Shown: positions 6,795-8,353 of the stretch, in pieces
Position numbering within the stretch: the first letter of the stretch is position 1
How the letters are laid out: each line of letters starts with the position of its first letter
Origin: an uncultured Clostridia bacterium
Lineage (GTDB): Bacteria; Bacillota; Clostridia; Oscillospirales; CAG-272
DNA: 8,353 bases
Assembly (NCBI GenBank): GCA_904501765.1
Contig: CAJGCM010000096.1
Span: 1 to 8,353, forward strand
Direction of reading: 5' to 3'
Notes under the pieces: generated by a model
Databases searched by the model: none
What the model saw: only the letters and a program-made list of their open reading frames with translations
What the model was told of the DNA's origin: nothing
Made by a program: the position numbers and the translations under genes

Positions 6795-6813
6795 AAAAAG
6801 CCTCGTGGGCTTT
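6795..6813 (-). promoter_or_regulatory. Terminator-like hairpin in the pfkA leader
   Basis: On the - strand AAAGCC, loop CACGA and GGCTTT form a 6-bp stem (complement of 6797-6813) followed by two more T residues (complement of 6795-6796), for a TTTTT run in all, then AAAAAGAGGA, which contains the ribosome binding site. The run CTTTTTAAAAAG is itself palindromic, so the 3' side of the stem could pair alternatively with sequence beside the ribosome binding site. It may be the terminator of the upstream transporter transcript, an attenuator for pfkA, or both. The stem is short, so confidence is moderate. Confidence 0.5.
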
Positions 6814-6842
6814 GAATTCTAAATCTTTTTGCTTGAAATAAA

Positions 6843-6871
6843 ATTATACAATAAAGATTTTAATATTTCAA
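6843..6871 (-). promoter_or_regulatory. Promoter of pfkA
   Basis: On the - strand TTGAAA (complement of 6866-6871) and a perfect TATAAT (complement of 6843-6848) are separated by exactly 17 bp. Transcription would start near 6836, giving a leader of roughly 58 nt before the pfkA ATG. The surrounding DNA is strongly AT-rich, which favours promoter activity but also raises the chance of fortuitous matches; the position and direction make it convincing. Confidence 0.8.
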
Positions 6872-6894
6872 TACTTTTATTGATTTTTATTGTA
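6847..6894. promoter_or_regulatory. Inverted repeat bracketing the pfkA promoter
   Basis: TACAATAAA (6847-6855) and TTTATTGTA (6886-6894) are exact 9-bp inverted repeats around the -35 box, the first arm overlapping the upstream edge of the -10 box. TTTTATTG also occurs as a direct repeat with 10-bp phase (6875-6882 and 6885-6892). This could be an operator for a dimeric regulator, or chance in AT-rich DNA. Confidence 0.35.
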
Positions 6895-6912
6895 CTTTTT
6901 TGCCAAATTTAA

Positions 6913-8028
6913 TCATTCGCTAAAGCCTTCAGCATCCTCGCCGCCCTGCGCTTCACCCTCCGCTGCGGCGCACTCGCAATTATCCGAGCCGTAACACCCT
7001 GCCTCATCTACCTCGACTGTCGCCGAAGCATCGGAGCATAAGGTGGGATTTTCTTTTTTGAAAAGCTTTTCAAAATCCACGTTAAGAATAAGCACGCCAA
7101 GGCAAACAAGCACCAGCGCAAGAATCAGGCTCACAGGCTCAACCGTACTTTCCTCGTTAAGAATTAGCTCCGTCAGAAGAACACCGAACACGGGAGTCGT
7201 AAAGCTGAAAACAGTAACTCTTGAAACGTGATTATACTTGAGGAGAACACCCCATACTGAGTAAGCTACCGCAGAAAGGAACGCAAGATATACAAGAACT
7301 AAAATTCCGTTTATATTTCCAAAATCAAGGGAGCCGCCAAGACAAAGCCCCGACAAGGCGAGAACAGCGCCGCCCATAATGAACTGATATCCGCTGATTA
7401 CGACGGGGTCTTCGGAGGTTGAAAATTTCTTAGTAAGCACTGAAGATATACCGCAGGATATTGCCGAAATAATAACGAACAGGTCGCCAAGGTTTGCGTT
7501 AAAGCCGAGGCTCATATCCCCCATAAGACCCGCTATATTGACGGTTATAATTCCTGCGAATCCGAGGACACAGGCTAAAATCTTTTTGACGTTCAGCTTC
7601 TCCTGTCGAAAAACGAGGGTGGACACCAGTATCGCAAAGAAGGTTGCCGAGCCGGAGGCAATAGTTCCCTTAACACCCGTGGTTATCGCAAGACCTAAGT
7701 AGAAGAATATGTACTGTATAACAGTCTGGAAGCAGCTGACCACCGCAACCCTTCCAAGGTTTTTAGCCTTTGGATATAAAAGCCTTCTTCTCGCTATCGA
7801 ATATATTACAACCGTAATAACGCCCGCTAAGAAAAATCTTATTCCAGCAAACAGAAGAGTGGAGGGAACGTCCTTTTCCGGCATAAGGAATTGATATCCT
7901 AATTTTATAAAGGGCGTTGCGCTTCCCCAAAGAGCGCAGCACATAAGAGCAAGAAGAATAATACATATTGGATTTTTAAAAATACGACTAACTCTGTCCT
8001 CTGCCGTATTCATTTCCTTGTTTTCCAT
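6913..8028 (-). CDS. EamA/DMT-superfamily transporter (10 TM helices, acidic Cys-bearing tail)
   Basis: This is an integral membrane protein of the drug/metabolite transporter superfamily; such proteins move small metabolites or amino acids, but the substrate cannot be read from sequence. Two EamA repeats are visible (about residues 23-165 and 182-316). Hydrophobic segments lie at about 20-40, 56-78, 93-113, 119-141, 149-169, 181-199, 211-231, 240-261, 270-291 and 298-318. The first contains the family-typical ALWGSATPFIK (32-42). After helix 10 and a short basic stretch (KLFKK, 321-325) comes a hydrophilic tail to residue 371 with 12 acidic residues, four cysteines (331, 345, 351, 353) and no Lys or Arg, which is unusual for EamA proteins. 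The start ATG (8026-8028) has AAAGGA (complement of 8039-8044) 10 nt upstream. A second Met at residue 6 lacks properly spaced ribosome binding. It has its own promoter and lies divergent from the cobalamin riboswitch. Confidence 0.9.
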   Translation of the reverse strand: MENKEMNTAEDRVSRIFKNPICIILLALMCCALWGSATPFIKLGYQFLMPEKDVPSTLLFAGIRFFLAGVITVVIYSIARRRLLYPKAKNLGRVAVVSCFQTVIQYIFFYLGLAITTGVKGTIASGSATFFAILVSTLVFRQEKLNVKKILACVLGFAGIITVNIAGLMGDMSLGFNANLGDLFVIISAISCGISSVLTKKFSTSEDPVVISGYQFIMGGAVLALSGLCLGGSLDFGNINGILVLVYLAFLSAVAYSVWGVLLKYNHVSRVTVFSFTTPVFGVLLTELILNEESTVEPVSLILALVLVCLGVLILNVDFEKLFKKENPTLCSDASATVEVDEAGCYGSDNCECAAAEGEAQGGEDAEGFSE

Positions 8029-8062
8029 AACGAACCGTTCCTTTATATTTTAAATCCAATAG

Positions 8063-8091
8063 ATTTTAACATACGCTGAAGCTTTTGTCAA
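8063..8091 (-). promoter_or_regulatory. Promoter of the EamA transporter gene
   Basis: On the - strand a perfect TTGACA (complement of 8086-8091) is followed after 17 bp by TAAAAT (complement of 8063-8068), preceded by TGT, an extended -10 element. It lies 35-63 nt upstream of the transporter start codon and directs transcription toward it. Confidence 0.82.
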
Positions 8092-8162
8092 GTCGAGGGA
8101 AAAGAGGAAAATTCAGTGTATTAAAAGCTTTTTCACATATAAAAATTGTTTTCCGCGCCCCG

Positions 8163-8191
8163 TTGACAAATGGTTCCCTTTGTGCTAAAAT
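8163..8191 (+). promoter_or_regulatory. Promoter driving the cobalamin riboswitch leader
   Basis: TTGACA (8163-8168) and TAAAAT (8186-8191) are separated by 17 bp on the + strand, with AT-rich DNA upstream. Transcription would begin around 8198, almost exactly at the first paired base of the riboswitch. It diverges from the transporter promoter, with about 70 bp between the two -35 boxes. Confidence 0.85.
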
Positions 8192-8200
8192 AATTTTGCA

Positions 8201-8302
8201 GAAAATCGTCAATATTCAAAGCAGGGAAAGAACGGTGAGAATCCGTCGCAACAGCCATTGCCGTGATAGCGTCAGCTTCAGTCGGAATGCCTGCCGATTT
8301 TC
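8201..8302 (+). promoter_or_regulatory. Cobalamin riboswitch aptamer
   Basis: Conserved cobalamin-aptamer blocks occur in order: AGGGAA (8223-8228), GGTGAGAATCC (8234-8244), a CAGCCATTGCCGTGAT segment (8252-8267) corresponding to the core GCC...CTGTGA region, and a B12-box-like AGTCGGAATGCCTGCC (8280-8295). Pairing supports the fold: P1 GAAAATCG (8201-8208) with CGATTTTC (8295-8302), GCAGG (8221-8225) with CCTGC (8290-8294), and ACGG (8232-8235) with CCGT (8243-8246). The aptamer is compact, at about 100 nt, because the peripheral extension before the B12 box is only a tiny AGC/GCT hairpin (8268-8277); this resembles the smaller cobalamin classes. Binding of a cobalamin normally shuts off downstream B12 transport, synthesis or B12-independent enzymes. 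The regulated gene lies beyond the window end. Confidence 0.9.
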
Positions 8303-8353
8303 ATTTGCTGAATATTCTTCGGGTAAAGGAAGAATAGAAGCGAGCTTCCCCGC
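8303..8353 (+). promoter_or_regulatory. Riboswitch expression platform (truncated by window end)
   Basis: Two mutually exclusive stems are visible. TGAATATT (8309-8316) can pair with AATATTCA (8211-8218) inside the aptamer's 5' strand. TATTCTTC (8313-8320) can instead pair with GAAGAATA (8329-8336) around loop GGGTAAAG. A further GAAG/CTTC hairpin (8337-8340/8345-8348) begins just before the window ends. These overlapping pairings look like a switch. Whether control is by termination or by hiding a ribosome binding site cannot be seen, and no start codon or T-run has been reached. Confidence 0.6.

Noticed and set aside
8123..8132. Palindrome AAAAGCTTTT between the divergent promoters as an operator.
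   Set aside because: It is a short AT-rich palindrome with no extended symmetry and no second matching palindrome at a meaningful position; AAGCTTTT also occurs by chance near 8080.

Overview
The window looks like a chromosomal segment of a Gram-positive anaerobe, most likely a gut Clostridia (Oscillospirales/Lachnospirales-like) genome. The support is the class II (Bacillota-type) GalT, the BirA form, strong sigma-A-type TTGACA/TATAAT promoters with 17-bp spacers, AGGAG-like ribosome binding sites, and mid-range GC coding sequence beside AT-rich intergenic DNA. The taxonomic placement is inference.

Layout. (1) 1-471, + strand: the C-terminal part of a biotin-protein ligase (BirA), whose 5' end lies outside the window. 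(2) 532-5105, + strand: a two-gene galactoside module, lacZ (GH2 beta-galactosidase, 1011 aa) followed 11 nt later by galT (class II galactose-1-phosphate uridylyltransferase, 508 aa). It is closed by a factor-independent terminator at 5139-5190. (3) 5226-5705: a non-coding array between the convergent galT and pfkA genes. It holds two units of 228 and 229 bp, about 93% identical, plus a truncated third start. Each unit carries several hairpins and a bidirectional terminator. (4) 5713-6777, - strand: pfkA, ATP-type 6-phosphofructokinase, with its own consensus promoter and a structured leader. (5) 6913-8028, - strand: a ten-helix EamA/DMT-family transporter with an unusual acidic, cysteine-containing C-terminal tail and its own promoter. 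(6) 8163-8353, + strand, divergent from the transporter: a promoter followed by a compact cobalamin riboswitch and the start of its expression platform. The controlled gene lies beyond the window edge.

How the genes fit together. LacZ splits lactose or other beta-galactosides into glucose and galactose. GalT moves galactose 1-phosphate into the Leloir pathway, and PfkA is the committed step of glycolysis for the resulting hexose phosphates. No lactose permease, galK or galE is present here. The transporter and the riboswitch have no evident link to sugar use.

The most interesting structure is the tandem non-coding repeat. Of the 16 substitutions between the two copies, eight fall in one 18-nt hairpin. 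Six of those eight form three fully compensatory base-pair changes, and the other two are in the loop. That pattern points to selection on, or a copying process that preserves, a folded RNA or single-stranded DNA. I cannot match the element to a named family from sequence alone.
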